Assembly (NCBI GenBank): GCA_021200395.1
Contig: JAJQGQ010000124.1
Location: 1-5,968, forward strand
Direction: 5' to 3'
Length of the DNA: 5,968 nt
From: Erysipelotrichaceae bacterium
Lineage (GTDB): Bacteria > Bacillota_I > Bacilli_A > Erysipelotrichales > Coprobacillaceae
The notes under the pieces are model-generated. The model was not told the DNA's origin, ran no database searches, and saw only the letters and a list, made by a program, of their open reading frames with translations. Shown here one piece after another: positions 5,815-5,968 of this stretch. The translations under genes were made by a program, and so were the position numbers. Each line of letters opens with the position of its first letter. Within the stretch, counting starts at the first letter, position 1.

Positions 5815-5848
5815 ATAACCAGTCAAGAAATCTTGATTGGTTATTTTT
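5815..5848 (+). terminator. Intrinsic terminator after the NlpC/P60 gene
   Basis: ATAACCAGTCAAG (5815-5827) pairs with CTTGATTGGTTAT (5832-5844) over 13 base pairs with one wobble and the loop AAAT, followed by T residues to 5848. It starts 34 bases after the stop codon. Confidence 0.88.
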
Positions 5849-5869
5849 ATAATTGCATTCTGTAATTAT
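5849..5869 (+). repeat. Short AT-rich dyad after the terminator
   Basis: ATAATTGCA (5849-5857) faces TGTAATTAT (5861-5869) across the loop TTC, with nine pairs including one wobble. It abuts the terminator and is not followed by a U-tract, so it may be an operator-like palindrome or chance in AT-rich sequence. Confidence 0.35.
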
Positions 5870-5944
5870 ATTTGCTAAAATATAAATAATGTTTGCAATA
5901 AGTATTGTAATAATATTGTGATTATGATATAATATATTTGCTAA
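5867..5944 (+). repeat. Direct repeats TATATTTGCTAA bracketing the outgoing promoter
   Basis: The 12-mer TATATTTGCTAA occurs at 5867-5878 and again at 5933-5944, 66 bases apart. A related TTTGCAATAAG at 5892-5902 matches the second copy's extension (TTTGCTAATAAG, 5937-5948) apart from one position. These repeats flank or overlap the promoter and could be binding sites for a regulator of the downstream gene. Confidence 0.45.
5905..5933 (+). promoter_or_regulatory. Strong promoter reading out of the window
   Basis: TTGTAA (5905-5910), a 17-base spacer and a perfect TATAAT (5928-5933) with an extended TGA in front form the best-formed promoter in the window. Transcription should begin near 5940. 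An inverted repeat TTGCAATA-AG-TATTGTAA (5893-5910), with one mismatch, covers its -35 element and could be an operator. The target gene lies beyond the right edge. Confidence 0.65.
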
Positions 5945-5968
5945 TAAGAATATATGAAAATTACAATA

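Noticed and set aside
5954..5968. Possible start of the next gene at ATG 5954 (MKITI)
   Set aside because: It follows a strong promoter by about 14 bases, but there is no GGAG-like ribosome binding site and only five codons are visible, so it cannot be supported from this window.

Overview
The window is AT-rich DNA (about one third GC by eye) with dense plus-strand coding, strong AAGGAGG-type ribosome binding sites and U-tailed intrinsic terminators. This points to a low-GC Bacillota. The cell-wall proteins built from Ig-like modules, together with the truB-ribF pair, would fit an Erysipelotrichia-type gut bacterium. That placement is an inference from style, not a proven assignment. All supported genes lie on the plus strand, and I see no tRNA, rRNA, CRISPR array or insertion sequence.

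Left part (1-2317): the C-terminal end of an unrecognised acidic protein (stop at 138-140) is followed 11 bases later by a small lipoprotein (152-658). A hairpin overlapping the lipoprotein stop codon separates it from a membrane-anchored L,D-transpeptidase with Ig-like, SH3b and YkuD domains (best start TTG 740, end 2272). A strong terminator (2282-2317) closes this unit.

Middle (2318-4187): an extended -10 promoter lies only about 20 bases before the truB start (2415). truB (tRNA pseudouridine-55 synthase) and ribF (bifunctional riboflavin kinase/FMN adenylyltransferase) overlap by one base, and a terminator whose loop contains the ribF stop codon ends the operon.

Right part (4188-5968): two CTTAAG half-sites spaced like an OmpR-family response-regulator site sit just upstream of a good promoter. 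This promoter drives a membrane-anchored cell-wall hydrolase with four Ig-like repeats and a C-terminal NlpC/P60 peptidase. Its reading frame stays open for 38 codons upstream of the first ATG (4398), back to an ACG at 4284 that is ideally spaced from a perfect Shine-Dalgarno sequence. The real protein therefore probably starts at a non-canonical codon. A terminator follows, and then an AT-rich intergenic region with repeats and a strong promoter reading out of the window.

Functionally, the window holds two peptidoglycan enzymes of opposite type: a cross-linking or anchoring transpeptidase and a stem-peptide-cutting endopeptidase. Both use the same kind of Ig-like spacer, and they flank an unrelated housekeeping operon for tRNA modification and flavin cofactor synthesis. 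I found no convincing wholly new system. The non-canonical start and the CTTAAG tandem site upstream of the NlpC/P60 gene are the most unusual signals.
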